Below the pieces are notes generated by a model. The model was not told where the DNA came from. It worked only from the letters and a program-made list of their open reading frames with translations, and searched no databases. From NCBI RefSeq assembly GCF_964355755.1, contig NC_092670.1:9297201-9361200 (forward strand): a DNA stretch of 64,000 nt. Direction: 5' to 3'. Of the stretch, positions 13,747 through 24,763 are shown one piece after another. The translations under genes were made by a program, and so were the position numbers. Numbering within the stretch: the stretch's first letter is position 1; every line of letters begins with the position of its first letter. Source of the stretch: Antedon mediterranea (lineage: Eukaryota > Echinodermata > Crinoidea > Comatulida > Antedonidae).

Positions 13747-16700
13747 TTAATAGTAGTAGTAGTAGTAGTAGTATTAATAAGATATGACTTTGTTAGTTAT
13801 TCATCTTCACATATTATAAATACCAATATAATTATATACAAATATTAATATGATATACTAATACTGAAAATGATATTGATCATTACTTATAGTTAATGAA
13901 CAACGCATTAGTTGTTTAACTTTGCAATATTTTATTTCCATAATGACCACTTACTACTAACATGTTTGCTTAAGAATGACTAATGAATGTCCATATATCA
14001 ATGTTCAAATGCTAAAGCATATAGCTCTCATTACAATCGCTTTGTTTCTTCTTGTCAAAAATTGATTTAAATGGATTTGAGTTCAAAGTTCAATGAATCA
14101 TGGCTTAATTAGCCCCTTTTTTTTATTACAATAACTTCCGCCATTCTTGTGTGTGCCACAAAAGATTTATATACCTCCTACAAATAATTAGCCAGAACAT
14201 TATATTGAACCCTCCTTTTAGTGCACATACTGTGTGCCTACCATGCCATAGTTCCTTAGATAATCAATGCTGTTTCCAACCCCTGGGCCACACTCACTTT
14301 TATAGCACAACCTGCCAGTCAAATTAAGGTAATACAGCTAATGTGTGCATTTGATAAGATATTAGCCTGGGACTGACTATAACTAACTCAGCCTCCCTCA
14401 GTTTTTAAGAATCAACAACACTGCCCTCAATTTTATGAGTAAGCCTTGATTTGTCATACGTTTGTTTATTTGTTATGATTAATATTAATATTGTGTAATA
14501 ATGCAATAGCAATATTATTAATAACAACTAATTGAAAGTCTGCCTTAATCATAATTTTTTTATGGCTAATATAAAAAGAAATATTATTCATAATAAAGAT
14601 AAGTAGATAATTGTGTTATGCGCTGCTGCTTCCGTGCCACTAGTCAAAGAAAGTCTCTATAGCCAAAGAAAGTCTCTATAGCCATAGTGAATTGTCATAG
14701 TATATTACTACACTATTGGAGTATTGGATACAAATTTATTAAAGTTGCGTAAATGGCAATCAACAAGAAGGAAAATAAATTTCCTCAATGCTTGCTTTAT
14801 ATTGTTAGACAAGAATAAATTAAACATTATTATTAATCTAGACAATAAGGTACAGTTGTGGTATTCTCAAGCAATTAACTAACATTGCCTCATCTGCTTT
14901 AACATGTTTGATGTGATATATTCAGAGATTTGAGCTGTTAACTTGTCATAAATGTTTGCACAAAATGGATCAACCAGGATACAAGAATAGTATACCGGTA
15001 CTCGAAATCCAATTTATGCAATAGCATTCGTTAACTTAATGCAATAGTAATCTCTACCGTGGTGCACTAGTATTCTCAAACTTGCACTAACTGGACGCAA
15101 CATAGTATACACTCACTATACGCAATCATACATCTTAATCTGAATCAAATTTAAATTATGCAATTATAAAGCATTCTTTACCTTGATGCAATAGCATTTC
15201 CTAACTTCATGCAATAGTAATATCTAGGATTATGCAACAGCATTCTCTAACATGGGGCAATAGTAATTTCTAACATGGTGCAATAGTTTTTTGATACAAA
15301 AGTATACACTAACTTGACGTATTTGCTAAGTTGATGCAATTATACATCCTAATCTGAAACAAATCTAATTGACGCAATAGCATTCTCTAACCTGATGCAA
15401 TAATATTACATGCCTGAACTAACTAACCCGAGAACATCTACGAAAAATGTGTTCACAATAAGTAACGATGCAAAAGAATGTACTAACAAGCTTACGCATT
15501 AATGAACGGGAATCTACACACTAACATGGCGCACTTACGTACTAACAAGTCGCACATACGTCGGAGTCATTTTTGTGCTTGTGCAACTTTCCCCTGCCAT
15601 AGTGCAGTTGCATAGTCACAAAAGTGATTCTGCCGTTATGTAATGTCATCCGCTTACAAGTGTGCTTTCGATTTTTCATCAATGATTGCTTCATCATCAT
15701 CTTTTAACAATTTTACTAACGATTTACCAATGGTTTTCAAGAGCTGCTTTGTTATCAACAGCGTATTTTTTGCAACATTTTATAGTTTTGCTTTCCAACT
15801 TTATCAACGGTTGTCTACTAATGACGTTTTTAAGTGTATTTTTCAATGCTATTTAATCACCTGTTTATTTACGATTATTTCATCAAGGAATAGCCATCCA
15901 TCGTGCCATCTGCTTCTTGTCGAACATGCGTTGCTGTTGTTGAAAAGTACACAGGTCTGTGTTGTTTATCTGTTTTCTTGTTGAAAATAAACAGTTACCC
16001 ATGAATTCATAAACAGGATCAATTTAGATAATTACTTTATTATCAATATGGGAAAGAGGACACACAGACAGTTAGAGTGGAGGTGCAGGATGCAGAAGTA
16101 TTAGGAGATTAGTTACTGACCCCCTACAAAATTAAATTGCTAAAATCAAAGAATGTAATAATTTAATTTAGAAAAAAAAAAGAAACATGTTCATTTTATT
16201 TTCTGCTACAATGATTTTAATATTTTATTCCAAGTAGAACACTAGATGAGTAGTAGTTCTAAATTGTATACGGTCGTTAAAAAACCTATTAAATTGCGAA
16301 CAATGATCTATTGTAAGGATTTTGTTTTATTCTTAATCGCTCTGGATCCAGCTTGATGGTTTCACTTCTTCATTGGATTAACTCAAACAAGATAAAGAAA
16401 TCTCATTGAAGAAGAAGTCATGTAAACAGCATCTGCAATTGAAGATCTCAATGCTCGAAAACGAAATTGTCTTATCTATGTCAAATATTCTCTTTCGTAA
16501 TGTTACATTAACAACTCTGAAATTTTGCGTGAGATATTTCCTGAATAGTCGTAAAATCAACTTGGTACTGTGTTTGACTGGCGTTTCCAACTAGTCATCA
16601 ATTTGTAGAAAGTACTGACGAAGAAGTGAATCTGTTGATCTGCATGAAATTATATTTTATATATAATAATAATCATTATAACATCATCAATGAGCTTTAA

Positions 16701-19700
16701 TAATGTTTAATATAATGCAGCTCAAATTAACAAATTTACTTAAGTTATTCAAACGTTAAAGTTGAAGAACAAAAAAAGGCTGCACGAGAGCTAGCTATGA
16801 TCCATCATCTTAATATGATTATTTGAGATGTGTGACCCATTTTATTCGACCAGGTCAATTTGATACAATAACGCGTGACATTCACTGTCCGTTACAGAAT
16901 TAGATCATTCTACATAATTAAACATCTTGCGTTATTGAAATGCACCGCAAGAATTAAGAAAAGTGCAAGACTTTTTGGATGGTTGATTTAATAATACAAT
17001 GACGCAAGTGAAATTTCTGGTTATTTTAATGGAATATTAAATGATATTAGATGCCTATTTTTATCAACCTAGATAAATCATAAACTATTTTTTAACGAAA
17101 GTTCATGAATAAATCAGGGTACTGCTTAATATTAACATTATTATGTGATCTATTTTAGCAAATTAAAATTTACTATCATTGATATTGAACAGTAGTCTCT
17201 GTTCTTTGTAGAGAGAAACGACTGTAGTAGTATTAATTTAATCTCCTTATGAAGAATTTTGATGAAATGATTTGGTCCTCAGAGTAAAATCGATTTTTGA
17301 TTTTATATATTTAATTGTTGGAATGATGAAAGTTACAAACTAAAGTAAACAACAACAAAAAATCCAAAAAATAAACAACTTAATCACTGTTAAGAGTTAA
17401 ATATTCATTTTCTTTGTTTTTCTTTTATGTTTTATTGGGGTTTTGGTTTTTTTCATTTTTTTTAACATTTCTGTTCAATATTTAATTTTATTTAAAGTTT
17501 AAAAGATATTCCTTCCATTCAATTTTAATATCTTTTTTACATCTATTAAACTTTAGTAGAAGAGATACACTGTATATAGTCATATTTATATTGTATTTTT
17601 TTTAACATTACAACAGTTACAGGTTACAGCATGATTCAGAATATAAATTTTTAAGTATCACATTTTTGGAAGGTGGCCAATTAGATATTTTTATTCTAAA
17701 ACCAAATATTGTATATACAAAAGAATAGTTGTTTTTTTCCCCACACAATGACCTCGAGGTCATTCCGAAGGACTAAGTGCATTAATCTGGAAATGAGCGT
17801 TAATTGTTTTAGCCAATTAGAACTTGCCCGTTACAATTATGCTAATGTTGTTTGATGAATCGAATGAATCATGATATGAAATGCGGTGAGAAGACTATCA
17901 AGCTGTGTTGCAATTAGCACTGACTAATACACCATGACCAACAGTCATGTCTACCCTCTAGTCATTGTTTGCTAATTTTACAATACTTGTGATTATGCAC
18001 AATTTTAAATGTCATAATGCTAAAGTAAAACTTATATAAAATTATTTTTATTGTTAGTGAAATGTTTCTGTTAATTATTTCACGCGGTTATTAGTAAATT
18101 ATACAGTATTTTCACATCAGAATAAACAGAGCCTAAAATATATGTTATAAAATGGCTCTTCAACAAACAATTTAAAAAAAAAAGATATGACTCATTTACT
18201 AACAGTTTATGGCACATATTAATAAACAAGGAAATTATGCAAAGTTAATACAAATCACTTGAGACTCGTACAATTTGCTGGTCAATTTTATAATTTTTAA
18301 AGATAAATTTTGTTTCTTACATTATAGTCATGTGTTGTTTTGTTTATTTACAGAGTATGGTTTTTTTTGTTAGCTCTGGAAAACATTTATCATGTAATCA
18401 TGGAGTTAAAATTAGATTTTAAGCTGCATGATGTAATCTTTTTTATATAACATCTAAACAAATTTCTGTGATTTTATGGGACGATTGGGGGACACACGGC
18501 GTGCAATAGTACGCACTATTTAATGATCGTTAAATAGTACTTTTTTTTCTAGGTAGTTATATTTCGCTTCGTTGAAATATAATTTTTCATCATTCACCTC
18601 ATGGTATTATTTGTACCATTCCACTCATAAACATTCATTATTTGTATAATATTTAACAATCAACTGAATCTCAATTCTTGTAAATTATTAAAAAAAATAT
18701 AGACGTATACCCACAGCTGTTACTGTAATTCTGATATGCTTGTACACACGCTTTCTAATGTCCATCAGCACACAGGGAGGTTGATAGATTTCTGGAAACG
18801 ATTCAAAAATGAATTTTCATAAAAAGTAAACTGCTAATTTGATTTATTCTAAGAAATTATACTATCACGTTTAGTATAAAATTGTATGCAAATTATATTG
18901 ATAATTGAATTTGTTTTGAGGAAATCAAGCATTAGGTGTAGAGTATCTCTAAATAACCATGCTTAAGTTTACATGTTCAGTATAATCCATTGAAAAAAAC
19001 AAATATCTTATTTCTGTGACAGAATTAGATGCATTTCAACACGCAAAAGATGGATCCCGCGATGGGTGCCATATTGTAAAGTAGTGTACACACAGCATAT
19101 ATAGCATACAGTTTACATGTGATAAATTACTCACTGGTTGAACAAGAAAAACAGGAATTTTTATATAATAATATTTAATCATTTTTACTCATTTTTTTTC
19201 AACCTTGAACTGAAAGATTAAACTTTAAAATCTATAAAAAAAAATATATATAAATAAAAAAAATAAATATCTAAAATTTGTTTACTATTATCTTTATTGG
19301 TGTATCCACTCTTTAATTTTAAATTGAATGAAAACGAGACAATTTTTACTTATAAGCCATTTCTTCGCAAGAACACATGTACCATTGAGATTATTTTTTA
19401 GAATCTGGAAGGGAAATGACAGATTGGGAACGATCTGGATAACATAACCTATCCGTGTTTTAACATACGCATAAAACGTCAAACAGATAACCTTACACAA
19501 CCACGACACACATGTGTTTTGAATTTTTAATTTCGGTAATTCGCTTCACACACAGTCATCGGGGAATGCCAGTTGGCTGAAGACTTTAAGAAAGTTTCTT
19601 ACTTAATTCTCGTTTTCCCTTACTTCCCGAAATAAAGAGCAAAATTGATGAATTCATTTTAAGTGGAGTAGTGGATAATTTAATTAAGCATTCTAGAGCA

Positions 19701-22244
19701 AGGTTTCCTTAGAGACAGGCTTTAAAAATGATTGGTTCCACCTTCGAAATAATATAAATTCAGTATAATTTACAAATGGATTTTATTTTTATTTACTTTT
19801 ACGTTAAATTCTCATATTTTTTAATTCTGACATTTTCTTGTATCTTTGTAATATAACTTTTTATACAGCAATATTTTTGGTGATAGTTTAAAATAAATAT
19901 AAATACATATAATAAATACTTGTATATAAATATATAAATATAAATATATAAATAGCACAGTACAGCACAACACAGCACAGATTCTATAAATAGCACAGCA
20001 TTGTCATTTGTTTCAGTTATTTGCCTTTGGATTTATAAATATATAGATATATACTTATATATAATAAATATAATAAAGCATATTATCAGTAATTATTTTT
20101 GTATTGTTTTGATTTTTTGTAGGAAAGTTAACAAGTCCTACAGAGGAAGATGTTGTCCCATCGTCGTTCATTGCAGGTGAGAATAATATTTTATGGTTCT
20201 TTTTTGTGGGGAAATTCGATTTTAAAGCACCATTTTGAAAATGTTTATCATGTTGGTTATCAACAGATGGCCCGCAGGCCACATCTAGTGCATTTCATAT
20301 TACTATTGAAGGTTTATTGCTAAAAATGAACATTAAGGTTTAATATGCTAATTAGCTCCCAATGAGCATGGACTTCACAGCATTGGTAAATTACAAGTAG
20401 GCCTACACAAAAACCCTTGTATAAATGCATTGTAATCATATATAACAATAATTACAATAATTAAAAATAATAACTACTACAGTAGTAATGACTATAATTT
20501 TTGTGTTTAAATTTTAAATGTAAATATGTATATGTTTGTATGATGTAGTATGTTTAAGCGGATGTTAGCCCTTGATAGCATTTGCAGCAATAAAGAAATT
20601 GAATTGAATTGAATATAACAGAGCTTTGTTATAATAGTGCAGTTATTATGTATTGTCTCACTAAAGTATAATAGTACGTATATAATGACGTTGACCGGAA
20701 TTTCATTATTATTAAAATATAAATATGATATAAATTTAATCTAAAATATTCTTATTTTGTAGTGATGGTATAGGAAGAACAGGCACCTACTGTCTCATAG
20801 ATATGACCTTGACGAGGATGATCAAAGGAGCGAAAGAGATTGACCTAGCTGCGACACTGGAACATGTACGAGACCAACGCCCTGGGATGGTTCGTACAAA
20901 GGTAAAATACCTCATGCTAAATCAGTCAATAGTGAAATTTAAATGGATTCAAAACTTGTTGCCCATTTTTATTCTTTTATATGGGCATATAGTGTTTATA
21001 ACTCTTTTTGCCAATTAAAATGGGTCCTCTCACAAAAAATATTTACCACCGCTCATTTTACTACAGTATTAGTATATTCAATAACCTAACAGTAGAACTT
21101 CTTCTATTCAGGGGACATTTATATTAAAGCGATGAACCGAACGAACTGAACCCCCAGTCGGTTCACCAGTAATAGTAGAATACCTCCTTCCTATTCAGAG
21201 AAACCCCTTATTAATGGGACACTTTGAGTTCTTAAAAAGAGTTCTACTTTAAGTGTGCTATGATGACTGCAATAATACAGTTTTGTCAAGCTCTTTCATG
21301 ATGTTTTCTTATGAGCTATTCTTAGCTAAAACATTAACTCTTGTTAAATGTAATGAAGTTTGCCTTGTTAGCAGAATTGATTTAGGATGCTGATTTTGTC
21401 TACAGTTACGTGACATTATAAAGATAGGGAAATAGGAAATAATTCATAATACCATATTTGTATTCCTGGACATAGTCATTCGTCTGCCCATAATTACCGG
21501 CGGTTTAAAATAAAAATTTAATTAAATCAATGAGGTTGCATTTAAGCTAAGTTCATCAGAATTTTCAACAAACAAGAAAACATATATCATTTTTTATTAT
21601 TCCTTTGGGACAAGCCTATTCAGTGGACATCCTTTAAGGGGGAACTTTGTTTGGTCGAGAATGTGTCCCCTCAATAGAGGTTATGTACTAGCACCAGTAT
21701 AATTCCACCTCCTTTGTACTAACAAATATCTGGGGTTGGGTCAGTCTGTATAAGTTTTGACTTAAAAATAGAATGAGGACATCAATAAAAACCTTACTTG
21801 GACAAAGTTGATGTCCTAAATGTTATGTCGAAAATGTTATAAGAGTATTTTATAAACCAATACAGTAATTAAAATGTTAAACCATTGTTAATTGTTTATT
21901 AAGAAGTTGGTAAAATAAAGAGAATATACGGTATAGAACCACTATTTTGGAAACATCTCAGAACCCAACAAAGTTTCCCATAAAGACATAACATATTTCC
22001 AATCATTTGTATCACAGTAAAGTATCCACTAAATAGAGGTGTCCACTTAATAGGGATGTTCCCCGAATATAGGGTGTCTCTCAAAGGAGGGGTTCTACTT
22101 TGGTAAATATTTAATTACATATATTTTTTTTTCTTCCCATTCTTGATGTATTTTTTTGTTGTATTCCCATAGGAGCAATTTGAATTTGTCCTGACTGCTG
22201 TAGCGGATGAAGTGAATGCCATTTTGAAAGCCATACCTCAGTAA
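4159..22244 (+). CDS. PTPRN: IA-2/phogrin-type receptor tyrosine phosphatase-like protein, 3' ten exons
   Basis: The IA-2 family are transmembrane proteins of dense-core secretory vesicles in neuroendocrine cells, with a phosphatase fold that is catalytically dead or weak in mammals. Ten exons join in frame to 418 codons plus stop: 4159-4374, 8060-8248, 10823-10970, 11460-11533, 12041-12118, 12450-12641, 13183-13277, 20123-20176, 20763-20901, 22173-22244. In the partial protein: TM helix about residues 20-43, juxtamembrane segment with the family signature MDISTGH, then a full PTP domain (about 150-415) with [21 protein letters not shown] loop WPDNG (D316), P-loop [10 protein letters not shown] (C348, D350, R354) and Q-loop Gln397. 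It ends KAIPQ, very like the vertebrate C terminus. The extracellular part is missing here. An invertebrate has probably one gene equivalent to both PTPRN and PTPRN2, so the symbol is family-level. Confidence 0.95.
4375..8059 (+). other. PTPRN-like intron
   Basis: A 3.7 kb AT-rich intron. The only structured element seen is the hairpin MITE at 6429-6533, flanked on both sides by related sequences of the type AGTTTCAACTAGG (about 6398) and GGTTTCCACTAGG (about 6540). No exon-like frame was recognised. Confidence 0.8.
6429..6533. mobile_element. Hairpin MITE, family A, copy 1
   Basis: The left end reads GCTCTGTCTACACAATCAAA and the right end is its near-perfect inverse (AGTTTGATAGTGTAGATAGAGC region at 6508-6530). 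The whole 105 bp folds on itself, and internal ATATTACTACCATATTT is shared with the other copies at 12207, 41968, 42966 and 59020. Non-coding and presumably non-autonomous. Confidence 0.75.
8060..8248 (+). CDS. PTPRN: PTPRN-like exon: cytosolic juxtamembrane
   Basis: The exon is 63 codons, phase 0 at both ends (TTTTCTTAG acceptor, CTG|GTAATT donor). It starts [10 protein letters not shown] and ends [10 protein letters not shown], both diagnostic of IA-2/phogrin. The middle is a Ser-rich low-complexity linker, the vertebrate equivalent of which is phosphorylated and proteolytically cut. An in-frame ATG at 8078 is internal, not a start. Confidence 0.93.
8249..10822 (+). other. PTPRN-like intron
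   Basis: A 2.6 kb AT-rich intron. I see no recognisable gene or repeat family in it. The frame at 8812-9048 has no family features. Confidence 0.75.
10823..10970 (+). CDS. PTPRN: PTPRN-like exon: start of PTP domain
   Basis: The exon begins phase 0 after TTTTGTAG and ends one base into a Tyr codon before GTAAGA. It encodes [17 protein letters not shown] and ends in NRFEDVLP, the PTP substrate-recognition (pTyr) loop motif, with Phe where classical enzymes have Tyr. Confidence 0.93.
11125..11393. mobile_element. MITE with 28-bp terminal inverted repeats inside PTPRN-like intron
   Basis: TACCATATATCCTCGGGTAT at the left end is mirrored by ATACGGTAT-type sequence with GGATATACGGTAT at the right end. 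Internal GGGTATAATCCC and GGGTATAGTCCC boxes recur four times. The 73-codon open frame across it is incidental. Confidence 0.65.
11460..11533 (+). CDS. PTPRN: PTPRN-like exon: DHTRV...SDYVNASVI
   Basis: This 74-nt exon completes the Tyr of LPY and ends phase 0 at ATC|GTAAGT. It carries the conserved PTP motifs YDHTRV and DYVNAS. Confidence 0.93.
12041..12118 (+). CDS. PTPRN: PTPRN-like exon: [11 protein letters not shown]...DFWE
   Basis: This 26-codon exon has phase 0 ends (ACCACAG acceptor, GAG|GTACAG donor). It contains the PTP motif Y-I-x-T-Q-A-P-L followed by DFWE, which continues as MIWE in the next exon. Confidence 0.93.
12207..12370. mobile_element. Hairpin MITE, family A, copy 2
   Basis: It begins AAGCTCTGTCTATAAAAA and ends GTGCAGACAGAGCTTT, with internal GTGATGTGCCCAAAT and its inverse ATTTGGGCACATCAC. 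ACCATATTTAAGCATATCA is duplicated inside. It lies in the short intron between two PTP exons, 80 bp before the next acceptor. Confidence 0.8.
12450..12641 (+). CDS. PTPRN: PTPRN-like exon: central PTP domain
   Basis: The exon is 64 codons, phase 0 at both ends. It encodes [16 protein letters not shown], the KYWPEE motif, and [20 protein letters not shown], which is strongly IA-2-like. The first ATG is an internal codon. Confidence 0.95.
13183..13277 (+). CDS. PTPRN: PTPRN-like exon: WPD loop
   Basis: A 95-nt exon preceded by TTTCTTGCAG and ending two bases into an Arg codon (AG|GTTAGT). It encodes [16 protein letters not shown], then SPRPLLEFR. The general-acid Asp (D316 of the partial protein) is present, whereas human IA-2 has Ala and phogrin lacks the WPD triplet. 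The open frame upstream of 13183 is intronic read-through. Confidence 0.95.
13455..13615. repeat. Short minisatellite, about 55-bp unit, 3-4 copies
   Basis: The phrase TATAATGGTGCTAAGAAGAC occurs with small changes at about 13461, 13510, 13555 and, in shortened form, 13598, separated by ATAAC(C/T)AGT-(C/T)TAAT(T)-rich spacers. Confidence 0.65.
13709..13776. repeat. (TAG)n microsatellite
   Basis: About twenty TAG/GTA triplets are broken once by a TATTAATAG interruption. Confidence 0.95.
14990..15560. repeat. Degenerate minisatellite built on ATGCAATAGCATTCTCTAAC
   Basis: More than a dozen related blocks of roughly 30-40 bp occur, each with a GCAATAG or GCACTAG core followed by (T)ATTCTCTAAC-like sequence and a TTGATGCA or CATGGTGCA linker. 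Divergence between copies is high, so the array is old. Confidence 0.65.
16352..16640. repeat. Weak inverted-repeat element
   Basis: GATGGTTTCACTTCTTCATT at the left is partly mirrored by ACGAAGAAGTGAATC at 16618-16632. Both strands carry short open frames of 60-70 codons between the arms, which I consider incidental. It may be an old MITE. Confidence 0.3.
20123..20176 (+). CDS. PTPRN: PTPRN-like exon: P-loop Cys (54 nt)
   Basis: The exon is bounded by TTTTTTGTAG and AG|GTGAGA. It completes the split Arg codon and encodes [17 protein letters not shown] plus the first two bases of Ser. It ends just after the catalytic-site Cys codon. I found it by phase and by matching the expected family sequence. 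Confidence 0.95.
20568..20614 (+). mobile_element. 3' tail of a non-LTR retroelement
   Basis: GCAATAAAGAAATTGAATTG followed by more (ATTGA) units is the usual 3' end of LINEs that stop in a short tandem microsatellite. No coding part is attached. Confidence 0.5.
20763..20901 (+). CDS. PTPRN: PTPRN-like exon: P-loop second half and Q-loop
   Basis: The exon begins with one base that completes Ser, then [18 protein letters not shown], and runs to [15 protein letters not shown] before GTAAAA. The Asp after HCS replaces the small residue of active PTPs and is the hallmark of IA-2 proteins. Ile-Gly-Arg-Thr-Gly is as in active enzymes; vertebrate IA-2 has Ala for Ile. Confidence 0.95.
20902..22172 (+). 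other. Last PTPRN-like intron
   Basis: A 1.27 kb intron, most of it occupied by the repeat described at 21091-22101. No additional exon was seen. Confidence 0.75.
21091..22101. mobile_element. Probable DNA-transposon remnant, about 1 kb
   Basis: AGTAGAACTTCTTCTATTCA at the left end resembles the inverse of the right end (AAAGGAGGGGTTCTACTTT). The phrases TATTCAGGGGACA, TTAATGGGACAC, CCACTTAATAGGG and CCACTAAATAGAGG recur in both orientations. The match is imperfect and no transposase frame was recognised. Confidence 0.4.
22173..22244 (+). CDS. PTPRN: PTPRN-like last exon and stop
   Basis: A 72-nt exon after the acceptor [27 protein letters not shown], then IPQ and TAA. Gln397 of the Q-loop is present. 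The C terminus is nearly identical in length and sequence to vertebrate IA-2, so no coding exon should follow. Confidence 0.96.
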   Translation, partial: EQFEFVLTAVADEVNAILKAIPQ

Positions 22245-22474
22245 AAGACTTGCGTTTAAAGCCGGCCGAACGACCGATCAGGGAAACGTGACATTGTTGA
22301 ATTCTGTCATAGATATGTGTGTATACATGCTGTAGCACTGGTTTGATGTTATCAAACAGAAATGCATCCAAATATGTAAAAGATTTCAACTATAAAACCA
22401 TTGCTGAAAGAATTAATATGTTACATAGTTTGTATGTTACCTTGAATACAAACCAAAATAAGAGAAATTATCTA

Positions 22475-22480
22475 AATAAA
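22475..22480 (+). terminator. Candidate polyadenylation signal of PTPRN-like gene
   Basis: AATAAA lies 231 bp after the TAA stop and is the first canonical hexamer in the 3' flank. It is followed by a T-rich stretch. Confidence 0.5.
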
Positions 22481-23946
22481 ATGATTCTTATTTTATGAAG
22501 ATAATTATTATTAAACGTTGTCGTATGTTAATACTTACTGATAAATACTTCCAGTTTGCCCGAGATTGACAGAAATAAACCAGTGGCGTCTGTGGTTCAC
22601 ATGCTTCTTTATCATATCCTAGTGTCTGGGTCCAAATCCTGGCTGTGGTCAGTATGGCCTATTGCCACTACCCAATGCTCATGTGAGAATTTGAATACAA
22701 AGCATTGGTGATATTGATACCTAATATAATTAGTGATCTTGAATGTGTGCTGGGAAAAAATGTCATAAATACCAAAACATATCAATTAATATATATATAA
22801 ATAAATCTAAATATAAATCATTGTTGCAACAACAAAATCATTGGAAAAAATAAAAAGCAATCATAATTATATATATTTTGATTTTTAAATTCCTAAATTG
22901 TTTTTAAAGACAAATAGACTGTAAAATATCATTTCAAAATTATATAAAATATTAATGTAAATTTATTTTAATCTGGGCACAATTAATTTAACCACCAAAA
23001 ATATAATATAAAATTATTTACAATGTTTTATTTTTTTTAAACAAAATATATTTTTTGTTTATAGTGAACTGTCTACCTAAAATATATACCAACTTTATTT
23101 TATTAATAATCTGATGTAATATATCATTTTAATAACGTATTAAAATTACATAATTAGACTTCTGCAATTACTTTTCAGCATTCCAATATTGCCTCTTTTT
23201 AACTAGGCTTAAATCACTGTGCAATAACTAAGACAAAAGATATGAATTTGTGGTATATTTTTTGTATTAATAAAAAAAAATAGTTAAATCAGTATAAATT
23301 TATTCAGAATTATATTATAATAATATAATAATATTATTATAACTATTTATCATAAATTTCACTTCAGGAATATTATACAAGCTTGTATATACTTATTTAT
23401 TGAGAAAGAATTTTATGATTGAATAATCTCTTTTTTCACGAATGAATTGTCAATTGTTTGAATTTTTTTTCAGGCAATCAACTTTATCTATAAATTCTAG
23501 ATTTGAGACTTACTTATTACATTTTAAAGTAATTAAAATCATGTAAAATGAAATCAGGAGGAGAAAAAATACAATTTTAAATTCTTGAAGTATAAGAAAA
23601 TAATTACAAACTTATTCTAATTTTAGTCTTACAATACTGTATCTAGAATATTTGTATAAAACAAATACCAGTTGAAAATTGCCTCAGAGCATTATCATAT
23701 ATTAAGACATTAATATCTTTTCATTAACAGTAAAGCTGTGGATAATGAAAGATGGGCAAGGCCTACACCTCCCATTTGTTTCTAACTTTTCCATTAATAG
23801 TTTGCTAAATGAACTTTGATTTGAAGCAAAATCTACACAATTGTAATCTAAATATGTCGTACTTCCTATTACAAGACGTCATTTTAATTTGTATGTATCA
23901 TTCAAACGAAATTACTACTACTACTACTACTATATTACTCTATTAC
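22481..23946. other. AT-rich intergenic DNA
   Basis: No exon, RNA gene or clear repeat family was recognised. An (ACT)n run occurs near 23911-23930. Confidence 0.7.
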
Positions 23947-24050
23947 TAGAGCAAGGACGTAGTTAATTGACCAATCACGAAGCGATGGGTCATCCAAGTC
24001 GTCGCTTGTGATTGGTCAAATTTCTTGCCCTGTGCCTACGTCGTTGCGTC
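23947..24050. mobile_element. Short hairpin MITE
   Basis: TTGACCAATCACGAAGCGA (23968-23986) pairs with TCGCTTGTGATTGGTCAA (24002-24019). An outer pair, AGCAAGGACGTAG and CTACGTCGTTGCG, extends the stem. A run of 13 C follows at 24065-24077. Confidence 0.6.
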
Positions 24051-24246
24051 AATTATTTATCCTACCCCCCCCCCCCCTCCCATACATACAGTAGATCATT
24101 ACTTTACACAAATGAATACAAAACCAAATATAGTAAAAGTGTATTCAATAAAATCACCTGAATAAACACAGGTTATTACGTAAACCCACCAACCCCCTCA
24201 CCCACCCCTTTTCAATTTACTTAATGTAGCAATGTAGATAACATAG

Positions 24247-24725
24247 TTATTGAGTCATGGAATTCAGTGAATCATTTCGAAATTTCCATGCTTGTTTTAG
24301 GTATCTTTTACAAAAACTATCCAAAATATTTTCACACTCTTCATCAATTAAATTATCTGAGTATCCCAAAATATATTTAAGTTTGTCATTTTCATGAGAA
24401 GTATAAAAAGTATCAAACATATCTTTGCTGCCATTTCTATACATATCCACATATAAATTAAATAATTCTTGATTACGTATATTATTTAAAGCTGGACAAT
24501 TAAGGATGAAATGATGGATGTCTTCGTTCGAATTTGTACTGCATAATTTACATTATTTATTATTATCAATATTCCAATTTGCAGTTCTATCATTCAAAGG
24601 TAGAGTATTTGAACGAGTTTTAAATTTTAATGCAGCAACTTCAAAATTAGTTTTATCAATTAAGTAGTTTTCAAATCCATGTTTTGATTTTAATGTTTCA
24701 TAGATGTGGAGACTAATAGTATTTC
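24247..24725 (-). pseudogene. C-terminal fragment of non-LTR retrotransposon ORF2
   Basis: Read on the minus strand, the frame runs through LKFKTRSNTLPLNDR, then a zinc-knuckle-like CKLC with an HHFILNC partner about 12 residues later, then CPALNNIRNQELF and a hydrophilic tail ending NSMTQ. This C-x2-C...H-x4-C region with its surroundings is typical of the C-terminal end of LINE polyproteins. An in-frame TAA precedes CKLC, so the copy is dead. Only the last part of the element is present. Confidence 0.7.
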
Positions 24726-24763
24726 TCTAAGGTCTGTGTATGTTATCACAGCTTCTATTACAA

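Larger units (their letters stand above)
13278..20122 (+). other. Large PTPRN-like intron between WPD-loop and P-loop exons
   Basis: At 6.8 kb this is the longest intron of the gene. It holds a (TAG)n microsatellite, two minisatellites, a weak inverted repeat and a perfect short hairpin (ACTATTTAA...TTAAATAGT, about 18516-18539). No exon other than those listed was recognised; the 113-codon frame at 15643-15984 matches nothing I know. Confidence 0.75.

Noticed and set aside
15643-15984. 113-codon plus-strand frame in PTPRN-like intron
   Set aside because: No recognisable domain, no family similarity, and it lies between PTPRN-like exons without matching splice phase.
24066-24077. CRISPR array or other prokaryotic system
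   Set aside because: No direct-repeat/spacer pattern with constant spacing exists anywhere in the window; the tandem arrays have no unique spacers, and introns show a eukaryotic genome.
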